Part shown: piece after piece, positions 34,979 to 43,216 of the stretch | Position numbering within the stretch: the stretch's first letter is position 1 | Layout of the letters: the number at the start of each line of letters is the position of its first letter | Assembly (NCBI RefSeq): GCF_900454025.1 | Contig: NZ_UGQM01000001.1 | Span: 5,208,001-5,272,000 of the forward strand | DNA length: 64,000 nucleotides | Direction of reading: 5' to 3' | DNA from: Mycolicibacterium gilvum | Lineage (GTDB): Bacteria; Actinomycetota; Actinomycetes; Mycobacteriales; Mycobacteriaceae | The notes under the pieces: generated by a model | What the model saw: the letters and a program-made list of their open reading frames with translations, nothing else | The model's database searches: none | Told to the model about the DNA's origin: nothing | Position numbers and translations under genes: made by a program

Positions 34979-35884
34979 TCAGGCTCCGTAGACCGGGACC
35001 GGTGTACGCGCTTTGGCGAGCAGATCGCCGACGACCGGGCCGAGTTCGGCGGGATCCCAGCGCGCGCCCTTGTCGATCTCGGGCCCGTGCGCCCATCCCT
35101 CGGCCACCCGGATCTTGCCGCCCTCGACCTCGAACATCCGGCCCGTGACGTCTCGTGATTCGACGCTGCCGAGCCACACCACCAGCGGCGAGATGTTCTC
35201 CGGCGCCATCGCGTCGAACTCTTTGTCCTGGGTCGCCATCATGTCGGCGAAGACGGTCTCGGTCATCCGCGTCCGGGCCGACGGCGCGATCGCGTTGACG
35301 CTGACACCGTAGCGACCCATCTCGGCGGCGGCCACGAGCGTCAGCGCGGCGATGCCCGCCTTGGCTGCGCTGTAGTTGGCCTGCCCCACGCTGCCCTGCA
35401 GTCCTGCACCGGAGCTCGTGTTGATGATGCGGGCGTCGACCGTGTCGCCGGCCTTGGACCTCGCACGCCAGTACGCGGCGGCATGTTTCATCGTCGCGAA
35501 GTGCCCCTTGAGGTGCACCGCGGTGACCGCGTCGAACTCCTCCTCGGAGGTGTTGGCGAACATCCGGTCCCGCACGATCCCGGCGTTGTTCACCAGCACG
35601 TCGAGTCCGCCGAAGGTATCGACGGCGGTCTGGATCAATCCCTCGGCCTGCCCCCAGTCCGCGACGTTGGCGCCGCTGGTGACCGCTTCGCCTCCGGCGG
35701 CGACGATCTCGTCGACGACCGTCTGGGCGGCGCTCCCGCCGCCGGCGGGCGAGCCGTCCAGACCGACGCCGATGTCGTTGACCACGACGCGGGCCCCTTC
35801 GGCGGCGAACGCCAGCGCGTGCGCCCGTCCGATCCCGCCACCCGCACCCGTCACGATGACCACGCGGCCGTCCAGCAGTCCCAT
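34979..35884 (-). CDS. Short-chain dehydrogenase (Rv3548c-like) of the KstR2 block
   Basis: 301-residue SDR very similar to Rv3548c. MGLLDGRVVIVTGAGGGIGRAHAL holds the TGxxxGxG cofactor motif, LVNNAGIVRDRMF the NAG motif, NTSSGAGLQGSVGQANYSAAKAG the Ser-Tyr-x3-Lys catalytic triad. The C-terminal extension (FEVEGGKIRVAEGWAHGPEID) is typical of MFE-2/hydroxyacyl-CoA dehydrogenase-like SDRs, fitting oxidation of a beta-hydroxyacyl-CoA. Exact step in steroid degradation is unassigned. It follows the next SDR by 12 nt; both are probably driven from the KstR2 box at 36710-36723. Confidence 0.88.
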   Translation of the reverse strand: MGLLDGRVVIVTGAGGGIGRAHALAFAAEGARVVVNDIGVGLDGSPAGGGSAAQTVVDEIVAAGGEAVTSGANVADWGQAEGLIQTAVDTFGGLDVLVNNAGIVRDRMFANTSEEEFDAVTAVHLKGHFATMKHAAAYWRARSKAGDTVDARIINTSSGAGLQGSVGQANYSAAKAGIAALTLVAAAEMGRYGVSVNAIAPSARTRMTETVFADMMATQDKEFDAMAPENISPLVVWLGSVESRDVTGRMFEVEGGKIRVAEGWAHGPEIDKGARWDPAELGPVVGDLLAKARTPVPVYGA

Positions 35885-35896
35885 ATCTGTGTCTCC

Positions 35897-36694
35897 TTAT
35901 TTGATGTCGGCAGTGGTGGTCGACAGGTAGTGCGGCGGCTCTCCGCCTCCGTGCACCTCCAGCGACGCACCGCTGATGTAGGAAGCCGCATCGGAGGCGA
36001 GGAACGCCGTCGCCCAACCGATGTCCTCGGGCCGGGCCAATCGGCCCAGCGGCACGTTCTTCGATATCGCGGCGATCGAGTCCGCGTCACCGTAGAACAG
36101 TTCGGATTGCTCGGTCTCGACCATCCCGACGACCACCGAGTTGACCCTGACCCTGGGCGCCCACTCGACCGCCAATGTGCGGGTGAGGTTGTCGATCCCC
36201 GCCTTGGCCGCTCCGTATGCGGCGGTGCCCGGCGTGGGACGGTGACCGCTGACGCTGGAGATGTTGACAATCGAGCCGCCTCCGTCCTGCTTCTGCATGA
36301 CGGCGTTGGCGTGAGTCGAAACCGACAGAGCACCAAGTAAATTCAGCTGAAGGATCTTCATGCTGAACTTCGCCGACGCCTCGGCGGCGAGTACGTAGGG
36401 TGACCCGCCCGCGTTGTTGACCACGACGTCGAGCCGGCCGTGATCGGCGGCGATACCGTCGACCAGAGCCTTCACCGCGTCGTCGTCGCGGATGTCGCAG
36501 GCCCTGAATTCATACGGGGAACTGTCGACCGGGCGGCGCGCACAGGTGATCACGGTGGCGCCCTGATCGGCGAACACCGTGCTGATGCCCGCTCCCACGC
36601 CCCGTACCCCGCCGGTGACGAGGACGACGCATCCGGTGAGGCCTAGTGCAATGGCGCTGCGGCCGGAAGCGGCCCTGTCGACGGCGTCAGTCAC
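35897..36694 (-). CDS. Short-chain dehydrogenase (Rv3549c-like) of the KstR2 block
   Basis: 265-residue SDR resembling Rv3549c. LTGCVVLVTGGVRGVGAGIS is the dinucleotide site (Rossmann Gly motif), VVNNAGGSPYVLAAE the NAG motif, NISSVSGHRPTPGTAAYGAAKAG the Ser/Tyr/Lys triad and a C-terminal GASLEVHGGGEPP. GTG 36694 (VTDAVDRAASGRS) was chosen since it aligns with the Mtb start and lies just downstream of the KstR2 operator; an open frame continues to 36787 but through that operator and into echA20. Leftward partner of echA20. Substrate unassigned; a beta-oxidation dehydrogenase of ring C/D intermediates is a reasonable guess. Confidence 0.87.
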   Translation of the reverse strand: MTDAVDRAASGRSAIALGLTGCVVLVTGGVRGVGAGISTVFADQGATVITCARRPVDSSPYEFRACDIRDDDAVKALVDGIAADHGRLDVVVNNAGGSPYVLAAEASAKFSMKILQLNLLGALSVSTHANAVMQKQDGGGSIVNISSVSGHRPTPGTAAYGAAKAGIDNLTRTLAVEWAPRVRVNSVVVGMVETEQSELFYGDADSIAAISKNVPLGRLARPEDIGWATAFLASDAASYISGASLEVHGGGEPPHYLSTTTADIK

Positions 36695-36709
36695 TGTGCT
36701 AGCGTACCA

Positions 36710-36723
36710 AGCAAGTGCTTGCT
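36710..36723. promoter_or_regulatory. KstR2 operator between SDR (minus) and echA20 (plus)
   Basis: AGCAAGTGCTTGCT matches the KstR2 consensus AnCAAGnnCTTGnT at every fixed position. It lies 16 nt from the SDR GTG (36694) and 24 nt from the echA20 ATG, so one KstR2 dimer pair can repress both directions. KstR2 responds to HIP-CoA (established), and its gene is at 44389-44982. Confidence 0.88.
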
Positions 36724-36746
36724 TAGGTAGCGACCCAGGAGTTTGC

Positions 36747-37502
36747 ATGCCAATCACCACAAAGACCGTGGAACCGGGCATCGTCACGGTGACCGTCGAC
36801 TACCCACCGGTCAACGCCATCCCGTCGCGCGGCTGGTTCGAACTCGCCGACACCATCACCGCCGCGGGCCGCGATCAGAACACCCACGTGGTGATCCTTC
36901 GCGCCGAGGGCCGCGGCTTCAACGCCGGCGTGGACATCAAAGAGATGCAGAACACCGAGGGCTTCACCGCGCTCATCGACGCGAATCGCGGTTGCTACGA
37001 GGCCTTCCGAGCGGTGTACGAATGCGCGGTGCCCGTCGTCGCCGCGGTCAACGGGTTCTGCGTCGGCGGGGGAATCGGCCTCGTCGGCAACGCCGATGTG
37101 ATCGTCGCCTCCGACGACGCGAAGTTCGGGCTCCCTGAAGTGGAGCGCGGCGCACTCGGTGCCGCCACCCACCTGTCCCGGCTGGTGCCACAGCATCTGA
37201 TGCGCCGGTTGTTCTTCACCGCGGCGACCGTCGGCGCCGACACCCTGCACCACTTCGGCTCGGTGCACGAGGTGGTGCCGCGCGCGGACCTGGACGAGGC
37301 CGCCCTGCGCGTCGCCCGTGACATCGCCTCGAAGGACACCCGCGTCATCCGGGCCGCCAAGGAAGCGCTGAACTTCATCGACATCCAACCGGTCAACGCC
37401 AGATACCGCATGGAGCAGGGGTTCACGTTCGAACTGAACCTGGCAGGAGTGTCCGACGAGCATCGGGACGCGTTCGCCGGTACGGACAAAGGGTCGAAAT
37501 AA
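36747..37502 (+). CDS. echA20: Enoyl-CoA hydratase-like ring hydrolase EchA20
   Basis: 251-residue crotonase-fold enzyme resembling Rv3550. EchA20 hydrolyses ring D of 5-oxo-HIEC-CoA-type intermediates in degradation of the last two steroid rings (established in M. tuberculosis). MPITTKTVEPGIVTVTVDYP is the start, RGFNAGVDIKEMQNTEGF the first oxyanion loop, CVGGGIGLVGNADVIVA the second, and GLPEVERGALGAATHLSRLV contains the crotonase active-site Glu position. ATG 36747 has an AGGAG site 7 nt upstream. First gene of echA20-ipdA-ipdB-ipdC; ipdA begins 1 nt after the stop. Confidence 0.93.
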   Translation: MPITTKTVEPGIVTVTVDYPPVNAIPSRGWFELADTITAAGRDQNTHVVILRAEGRGFNAGVDIKEMQNTEGFTALIDANRGCYEAFRAVYECAVPVVAAVNGFCVGGGIGLVGNADVIVASDDAKFGLPEVERGALGAATHLSRLVPQHLMRRLFFTAATVGADTLHHFGSVHEVVPRADLDEAALRVARDIASKDTRVIRAAKEALNFIDIQPVNARYRMEQGFTFELNLAGVSDEHRDAFAGTDKGSK

Positions 37503-37503
37503 C

Positions 37504-38391
37504 ATGACAGACAAGAGAACAACTCTCGACGAGGCGGTCTCCTCGATCGAGAGCGGCATGACCATCGGCATCGGAGGCTGGGGATCTCGGCGCAAACCGA
37601 TGGCACTCGTGCGCGCACTGCTGCGCACCGAGGTCACCGACCTGACCGTCGTCACCTACGGCGGACCGGACCTGGGCCTGCTGTGCTCGGCGGGCAAGGT
37701 CACGCGCGTCTACTACGGCTTCGTGTCGCTGGATTCACCGCCGTTCTACGACCCGTGGTTCGCCAAGGCGCGCACCACCGGAGCGATCGAGTCGCGGGAG
37801 ATGGACGAGGGCATGCTGCGGTGTGGTCTGCAGGCCGCGGCCCAGCGGCTGCCGTTCTTGCCGATCCGGGCCGGGCTGGGCAGCGACGTGCGCGCGTTCT
37901 GGGGCGACGAGCTCAAGACCGTGAAGTCCCCGTACCCCACGGGTTCGGGCTACGAGGAGCTCGTCGCGATGCCGGCGCTGAACCTCGACGCGGCACTGGT
38001 GCACCTGAACCTCGGTGACGCGAAGGGCAATGCCGCATACACCGGCATCGACCCCTACTTCGACGACCTGTTCCTGATGTCCGCCGAAAAGCGCTTGCTG
38101 TCGGTGGAGAAGGTGGTCTCCACCGAAGAACTGGTGAAATCGGTTCCCCCGCAAGCATTGCTGATCAACCGGATGATGGTCGACTCCGTGGTGGAGGCCC
38201 CCAACGGGGCTCACTTCACCACCGCCGAACCGGATTACCGCCGCGACGAGAAGTTCCAGCGCCATTACGCCGAGGCCGCCGCATCCGACGAGACATGGGC
38301 AGAGTTCGTCAAGACCTACCTGTCCGGCAGCGAAGAGGACTACCAGGCCGCGGTCCGTGAATTCCAGCAAGCCCAGGAGGCGTCGAAGTGA
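37504..38391 (+). CDS. ipdA: Steroid ring C hydrolase, alpha subunit IpdA
   Basis: 295-residue alpha subunit of IpdAB, a class I CoA-transferase-fold enzyme that hydrolyses the last steroid ring of COCHEA-CoA (established for Rv3551/Rv3552). Motifs: MTIGIGGWGSRRKPMALVRA near residue 20 (glycine loop), TVVTYGGPDLGLLCSAGK near residue 50, and AALVHLNLGDAKGNAAYTG near residue 165. It lacks an ordinary CoA-transferase SENG/GxGGF partner motif, as expected for the hydrolase. Overlaps ipdB by 4 nt (GTGA), consistent with an obligate heterodimer. Confidence 0.94.
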   Translation: MTDKRTTLDEAVSSIESGMTIGIGGWGSRRKPMALVRALLRTEVTDLTVVTYGGPDLGLLCSAGKVTRVYYGFVSLDSPPFYDPWFAKARTTGAIESREMDEGMLRCGLQAAAQRLPFLPIRAGLGSDVRAFWGDELKTVKSPYPTGSGYEELVAMPALNLDAALVHLNLGDAKGNAAYTGIDPYFDDLFLMSAEKRLLSVEKVVSTEELVKSVPPQALLINRMMVDSVVEAPNGAHFTTAEPDYRRDEKFQRHYAEAAASDETWAEFVKTYLSGSEEDYQAAVREFQQAQEASK

Positions 38392-39137
38392 TCTCCGCAA
38401 CCCGCGCCGAGGTATGCGCCGTCGCATGCGCCGAATTGTTCCGCGACGCAGGCGAAATCATGGTCAGCCCGATGACGACGATCGTGTCGATCGGTGCGCG
38501 GCTGGCCCGGCTGACCTTCTCCCCCGATATCGTGCTGAGCGACGGCGAAGCCCGCCTCATCGCGGACACGCCTGCGATCGGCGCGGCCGCCGCGATCGAG
38601 GGCTGGATGCCGTTCGGCCGGGTCTTCGAGACGCTGAGCTGGGGCCGCAGGCATGTGGTGATGGGCGCCAACCAGATCGACCGGTACGGCAATCAGAACC
38701 TGTCCGCGTTCGGGCCGCTGCAACACCCGACCCGGCAGATGTTCGGGGTGCGAGGCGCCCCCGGCAACACCATCAACCACGCGACGAGCTACTGGGTGGG
38801 CAACCATTCCACGCGCGTGTTCGGTGATTCCGTCGACATCGTCTCCGGAATCGGCTGGGACAAGATCGATCCCGATAACCCCGCATACCGTTTCGTCAAT
38901 GTCTACCGCGTCGTGACCAACCTCGGCGTGTTCGACTTCAACGGCCCGGACCACCAGATGCGGGCGCTCTCACTGCATCCCGGCGTGGAGGCCGACCAGG
39001 TTGCCGAGAACACCTCGTTCGAGGTGCACGGACTCGACGGGGCCGAGACCACCCGGCTCCCCTCCGCCGAGGAACAGAGGCTGCTGCGCGAGGTGGTGGA
39101 CCCGAAGTCGTTGCGGGACAAAGAAGTCAAGTCGTGA
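38388..39137 (+). CDS. ipdB: Steroid ring C hydrolase, beta subunit IpdB
   Basis: 249-residue beta subunit of IpdAB, resembling Rv3552. GTG 38388 (MISATRAEVCAVACAELF) overlaps the ipdA stop by 4 nt. GEIMVSPMTTIVSIGARLARL, LSDGEARLI, VVMGANQIDRYGNQNLS (the beta-subunit Gly/Asn loop) and NHATSYWVGNHSTRVF (Trp/His-rich active-site loop) are recognisable. The pair opens the final carbocycle, giving a linear CoA ester for FadE32/FadE33/FadA6. Overlaps ipdC by 4 nt (GTGA). Confidence 0.94.
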   Translation: MISATRAEVCAVACAELFRDAGEIMVSPMTTIVSIGARLARLTFSPDIVLSDGEARLIADTPAIGAAAAIEGWMPFGRVFETLSWGRRHVVMGANQIDRYGNQNLSAFGPLQHPTRQMFGVRGAPGNTINHATSYWVGNHSTRVFGDSVDIVSGIGWDKIDPDNPAYRFVNVYRVVTNLGVFDFNGPDHQMRALSLHPGVEADQVAENTSFEVHGLDGAETTRLPSAEEQRLLREVVDPKSLRDKEVKS

Positions 39138-40204
39138 CGCGCCTCGTCACCCCGCTGACCGAACTGGTCGGCATCGAGCATCCCGTCGTCCAGACCGGCA
39201 TGGGCTGGGTCGCGGGCGCACGCCTGGTCGCCGCCACGTCCAACGCGGGCGGCCTGGGCATCCTCGCGTCGGCGACGATGACGCTGGCCGAACTCACCAC
39301 CGCGGTCGGGAAGGTCAAGGCTGCGACCGACAAACCCTTCGGCATCAACATCCGCGCCGATGCCGGCGACGCCAACGAGCGGGTGGAACTGCTGATCCGT
39401 GAGGGCGTCAAGGTCGCGTCGTTCGCGCTGGCGCCCAAACCCGACCTGATCGCACGGCTCAAAGAAGCCGGCGTGGTCGTCATCCCGTCCGTCGGACTGG
39501 CCAAGCACGCGAAGAAGGTCGCCGGCTGGGGTGCCGACGCCGTCATCGTGCAGGGCGGCGAGGGCGGCGGCCACACCGGACCGATCGCCACCACGCTGCT
39601 GCTCCCCTCCGTCCTCGACGCCGTCGCCGACACCGGGATGCCGGTCGTCGCCGCAGGCGGCTTCTTCGACGGGCGCGGTCTCGCGGCCGCCCTGACATAC
39701 GGCGCCGCCGGCGTGGCGATGGGAACCCGGTTCCTGTTGACCAAGGATTCGACGGTGCCCGACGCCGTCAAGCAGCGTTACCTGGACGCGGCGCTGGACG
39801 GCACCGTGGTGTCGACGAAGGTCGACGGTATGCCGCATCGCGTGCTGCGCACCGGACTGGTCGAGAAACTGGAGAGCGGCTCCCCGGTGCGCGGCCTGTC
39901 TGCCGCGGTCCTCAACGCCCAGAAGTTCAAGAAGATGTCGGGCATGACGTGGAAGTCCATGATCACCGATGGCCTGGCGATGCGGCACGGCAAGGACCTG
40001 ACGTGGTCGCAGGTCGTGATGGCGGCCAACACCCCGATGCTGCTCAAGGCCGGTCTCGTCGAGGGCAACACCGAGGCCGGCGTGCTGGCATCCGGGCAGG
40101 TCGCGGGCATCATCGATGACCTGCCGTCCTGCGCGGAGCTCGTCCCGGCGATCGTGGCCGAGGCGGTCGAACACCTGCAGAAGGCTTCGCAGCACATCCG
40201 CTGA
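39134..40204 (+). CDS. ipdC: Flavin-dependent enoyl-CoA reductase IpdC
   Basis: 356-residue TIM-barrel flavoprotein of the nitronate monooxygenase/NPD family, resembling Rv3553. IpdC acts on the 5-oxo-HIEC-CoA branch before ring opening, in M. tuberculosis as a reductase/dehydrogenase. Motifs: HPVVQTGMGWVAGARLVAATS at the N-terminus, KPFGINIRADAG, IVQGGEGGGHTGPIATTLL (FMN phosphate/GGH active-site loop) and VVAAGGFFDGRGLAAALTYG (phosphate cup). The GTG start at 39134 overlaps ipdB by 4 nt. Last gene of echA20-ipdABC; M. tuberculosis has fdxB next, here replaced by an alcohol dehydrogenase. Confidence 0.93.
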   Translation: MTRLVTPLTELVGIEHPVVQTGMGWVAGARLVAATSNAGGLGILASATMTLAELTTAVGKVKAATDKPFGINIRADAGDANERVELLIREGVKVASFALAPKPDLIARLKEAGVVVIPSVGLAKHAKKVAGWGADAVIVQGGEGGGHTGPIATTLLLPSVLDAVADTGMPVVAAGGFFDGRGLAAALTYGAAGVAMGTRFLLTKDSTVPDAVKQRYLDAALDGTVVSTKVDGMPHRVLRTGLVEKLESGSPVRGLSAAVLNAQKFKKMSGMTWKSMITDGLAMRHGKDLTWSQVVMAANTPMLLKAGLVEGNTEAGVLASGQVAGIIDDLPSCAELVPAIVAEAVEHLQKASQHIR

Positions 40205-40258
40205 GCAGGTTCTCGACACGCGTCCAGCCATTCTGCCGTGCCGTCGCGCCGACGTTCC

Positions 40259-40264
40259 TAGACT
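40259..40264 (+). promoter_or_regulatory. -10 element for leaderless alcohol dehydrogenase mRNA
   Basis: TAGACT with 7 nt to the ATG at 40272 (TAnnnT-N7-ATG). It predicts a promoter independent of the upstream ipdC operon and a leaderless transcript. No KstR2-like palindrome is nearby. Confidence 0.5.
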
Positions 40265-40271
40265 CGGCGGC

Positions 40272-41384
40272 ATGAAGACCAACGCGGCGATTCTGTGGGA
40301 GTACGGCGGCGACTGGACGGTCGAGGAGATCGATCTCGATCCGCCGGGCGACGGCGAGGTGCTGGTGAGCTGGGAGGCCACCGGTCTGTGCCACTCCGAC
40401 GAGCACATCCGCACCGGCGATCTGCCCGCACCGCTGCCACTGATCGGTGGACACGAAGGTGCCGGGATCGTGCGGGAGGTCGGCGCCGGGGTCGTCGGGC
40501 TCGCTCCCGGTGACCACGTCGTGGCATCGTTCCTGCCGGCCTGTGGGCGCTGCCGGTTCTGTTCGACCGGACATCAGAACCTGTGCGACCTCGGAGCCAT
40601 GATCATGGCCGGCACCCAACTCGACGGCACCTATCGCCGGCACATCAACGGCCAGGACGTCGGCGTGATGGCGCTGGTCGGCACGTTCTCGCAGTACGGC
40701 ACGGTGCCCGAAGCGTCCATCGTCAAGATCGACGACGACATCCCGCTGTCGCGGGCGTGCCTGCTCGGCTGCGGCGTCACCACCGGATGGGGTTCGGCGG
40801 TCAACACCGCCGACGTGTCACCCGGGGACACCGTCGTGGTCATCGGCCTCGGCGGCATCGGCAGCGGCGCCATCCAGGGCGCGAGGCTGGCCGGCGCCGA
40901 GAAGATCGTCGTCGTCGAGCCGGTGGAGGCGAAGCGGGACTTGGCATTCCGGTTCGGCGCCACCCACTTCGTCACCTCGATGGAAGAGGCGACCGCACTC
41001 GTCGCCGACCTCACCCGCGGCGTGATGGCCGACTCGGCGATCCTGACCGTCGGCCTGCTGGCCGGGTCGATGCTGGAGGAGGCCGCCAACATCATCCGCA
41101 AGGGCGGCGCGGTGGTGATGACGGCCCTGTCCACGATGGCCGACAATCAGCCGACACTGGGCATGATGATGTTCACGCTGTTCCAGAAGCGCCTGCTGGG
41201 CAGCCTCTACGGCGAGGCGAACCCGCGCGCCGACATCCCGCGACTGCTGTCGCTCTACCGCGAGGGCAAGCTACTGCTCGACGAGACCGTCACCCACGAG
41301 TACAAGCTCGCCGAGGTCAACGAGGGCTACGAGGACATGCGGGAGGGCCGCAACATCCGCGGCGTGATCCTGCACGACCACTGA
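40272..41384 (+). CDS. NDMA-dependent (mycofactocin-type) zinc alcohol dehydrogenase
   Basis: 370-residue MDR-family alcohol dehydrogenase. Catalytic zinc ligands: Cys in ATGLCHSDEHIRTG, GGHEGAG (His-Glu); structural zinc cluster CGRCRFCSTGHQNLC. Cofactor motif VVVIGLGGIGSGAIQGARLAGA. Features such as MKTNAAILWEYGGDW and ITRKGG-like NIIRKGGAVVMTAL place it with Rxyl_3153-type dehydrogenases, in which NAD is tightly bound and re-oxidised by the redox cofactor mycofactocin (or artificially by NDMA). No mycofactocin genes are in the window. Substrate unknown: a steroid- or alcohol-derived intermediate is possible. Convergent with the secreted lipase gene, 22 nt apart. Confidence 0.85.
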   Translation: MKTNAAILWEYGGDWTVEEIDLDPPGDGEVLVSWEATGLCHSDEHIRTGDLPAPLPLIGGHEGAGIVREVGAGVVGLAPGDHVVASFLPACGRCRFCSTGHQNLCDLGAMIMAGTQLDGTYRRHINGQDVGVMALVGTFSQYGTVPEASIVKIDDDIPLSRACLLGCGVTTGWGSAVNTADVSPGDTVVVIGLGGIGSGAIQGARLAGAEKIVVVEPVEAKRDLAFRFGATHFVTSMEEATALVADLTRGVMADSAILTVGLLAGSMLEEAANIIRKGGAVVMTALSTMADNQPTLGMMMFTLFQKRLLGSLYGEANPRADIPRLLSLYREGKLLLDETVTHEYKLAEVNEGYEDMREGRNIRGVILHDH

Positions 41385-41406
41385 CCACTGGGGCCGCGCC
41401 GGACCG

Positions 41407-43134
41407 TCACGGCCGGAACAGGATTCCGTCGTCGGAGGCCGCCCTCATCAGCTGCGGGATGGTCAACGTCCCGTAGCCGGTGTGGACCGGCCCCCGCGAC
41501 GTGCCGAGGAACAACACCATGCCGGGGTCCGGGACCACGTCGAGGTGGTAGGCCTGTACGCCCGGCAGGTGGTACTGGAAGAAGTTGATCAGGTAGTCCA
41601 CCAGGAAGATCGTGGTGCCGATCAGACCCCTGCCCCACAGCGCCGATGCGTTGTACAGCGGCGTCATCGCCGCGGGGTCGCCGATCATCACGATCGGGCC
41701 GTAGTGCGGTTTCGTTCCACCCCCTGGCACGTAGGGCGGCATGAACGGTTGCAGGCCCGGCAGATCGGTCGCCATGTACGGCGCTGAGCTCCCGTACGTG
41801 CCGATGTTGACGAACATCGAGTCGGCGCCGTTGCCCGGCGTGCGGGTGTTCATGCCGGGGGCCTCGAAACCGATGCCGGCCAGGCCGATCTGCTGGGCGA
41901 CGAACTGGGCCTCCCATCCGCCCAGCGAGTGACCGGTGACGAAGATGTCGTCGGTGGCGTACCCCTGCACCGCGGCCTCGGCGAGCACCCGCTCGGCGAA
42001 ATCGAGGGCGTCGTAGAACGCGAGCGGCGTCGTGCGGGTGAACACCACCTGCAGATCGGCGAGTACCTGGGTGATCGTGATCAGCGGGTTGAACAGCAGA
42101 TGCGATCCGCCCGTCGTGCCCTGGTAGGCGATGATCACCTGGCCCTCGGGAGTCACCCAGGTCCTGCCCACCATGCCGGTGAAGATGTTGGTCCGTGACA
42201 GCTGAAACCCGTTGACGGTGAACGGAACCAGCCCGCCCGGCGTCCCACCGAGCACATAGCCGGCCGCGGACGCGTTGAGGAACTGGGCGACCGTCGGCGT
42301 CGGGCGGGTGACGGGGCCGGTGTAGGTCAGCGTCGGAACTTCCGGCAGCGGCGGCGGTGTGCGGTGCAGACCGATCAGTCGTTCGAGTTCGCGGAACGCG
42401 CCGAAGATCAGGTCGTTGATCGGTCCGAGGCCGTTGGGGACCGGCGGATGGTTCGCCGACGCGGTGAAGCCCAGCGCCTGCAGCACGGCGTTGATCAGTC
42501 GGCCCGGCAGCTCCAGGAGTTGCGCGACGGGTGAGAGAGGCTGCGGCGGAGCGGGTCTCGTGATCTCGATCGGGGCGACATCGGCGGCGGTCGGCGATGT
42601 AACCGACACGACCTCGGCCCGCGCCGGCGACCTGTCGAGCACTGGCAGTGGGGTGGCGGGCTCGACCGTTGCCAGTGCGACTGCGGCCGGCTCCCGGGCG
42701 TCGGTGGGCGTGGTGGGGACGGGGGCGACGCCCTCGCGTGCTGCGACCGGTTCCGATGCCGGACCCGGACCCGGAAGTTCGCCGGTCCCCGCGGTCTCGT
42801 CGATCTCCGCGGTGTCGCCGTCGGGAAGTCCGGAGTCTTCGGGCGCCGAATCTACCGGGTCCGCGTCCTCGTCTGCTCGCGACGGGGCGGACTCCCCGGA
42901 GCCGGTCGTCGGCGTCTCGGTGTCGGCCGGCCCCGATCTGCGCGAGGGCGGCTTCCTGGACTCGGCGCCATCCTCCGGCCCGTCCGCCGCCTGCTGTGCG
43001 GAGGCAGAACCGGCATCGGCAGGCTCGGCGTACGCCACGCCGTGCATCGGTGCGAGCACGAGGCCCACCGAGAGTGCTATCGCCGCAAAACCATAACCGA
43101 ACGGTCTGGTATTCCGACGTTCCTGCGCAAGCAC
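41407..43134 (-). CDS. Secreted lipase-like alpha/beta hydrolase with low-complexity N-terminal region
   Basis: About 575 residues. Signal peptide FGYGFAAIALSVGLVLAP to VAYAEPAD (cleavage about residue 38). Residues 40-200 are low-complexity Pro/Ala/Glu/Asp/Thr, probably a cell-wall spanning linker. Residues 250-575 are an alpha/beta hydrolase: IIAYQGTTGG, nucleophile Ser in DDIFVTGHSLGGWEAQFV (GxSxG), IGDPAAMTPLY (Asp) and a C-terminal QAYHLDVVPDP or GPVHTGYG (His candidates). Fits lipase/esterase of lipid or polymer outside the cell. Start: GTG 43134 is preferred since an in-frame GTG at 43146 lies inside a strong hairpin. Not part of the M. tuberculosis Rv3554-56 region. Confidence 0.8.
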   Translation of the reverse strand: MLAQERRNTRPFGYGFAAIALSVGLVLAPMHGVAYAEPADAGSASAQQAADGPEDGAESRKPPSRRSGPADTETPTTGSGESAPSRADEDADPVDSAPEDSGLPDGDTAEIDETAGTGELPGPGPASEPVAAREGVAPVPTTPTDAREPAAVALATVEPATPLPVLDRSPARAEVVSVTSPTAADVAPIEITRPAPPQPLSPVAQLLELPGRLINAVLQALGFTASANHPPVPNGLGPINDLIFGAFRELERLIGLHRTPPPLPEVPTLTYTGPVTRPTPTVAQFLNASAAGYVLGGTPGGLVPFTVNGFQLSRTNIFTGMVGRTWVTPEGQVIIAYQGTTGGSHLLFNPLITITQVLADLQVVFTRTTPLAFYDALDFAERVLAEAAVQGYATDDIFVTGHSLGGWEAQFVAQQIGLAGIGFEAPGMNTRTPGNGADSMFVNIGTYGSSAPYMATDLPGLQPFMPPYVPGGGTKPHYGPIVMIGDPAAMTPLYNASALWGRGLIGTTIFLVDYLINFFQYHLPGVQAYHLDVVPDPGMVLFLGTSRGPVHTGYGTLTIPQLMRAASDDGILFRP

Positions 43135-43135
43135 G

Positions 43136-43177
43136 GCATCCTCCACCTGACAACGCTAAATGTCAGATGGAGGATGC
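43136..43177 (-). terminator. 17-bp-stem hairpin after fadA6
   Basis: On the minus strand, a 17-bp stem (GCATCCTCCATCTGACA with TGTCAGGTGGAGGATGC, one G-U pair) closes an 8-nt loop. It lies 39 nt beyond the fadA6 stop and directly before the lipase start. No U-tract follows, which is common for mycobacterial terminators. Probably ends the fadE30-ipdF-kstR2-fadA6 transcript; a leader role for the lipase mRNA is the alternative. Confidence 0.65.
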
Positions 43178-43216
43178 CACAGCGTGCGATCGGCCGGTCT
43201 GTTTTCGCGGACGCCG

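Noticed and set aside
35897..36787. Longer start for the Rv3549c-like SDR at 36787
   Set aside because: It reads through the KstR2 operator and the echA20 start; GTG 36694 matches the known N-terminus.
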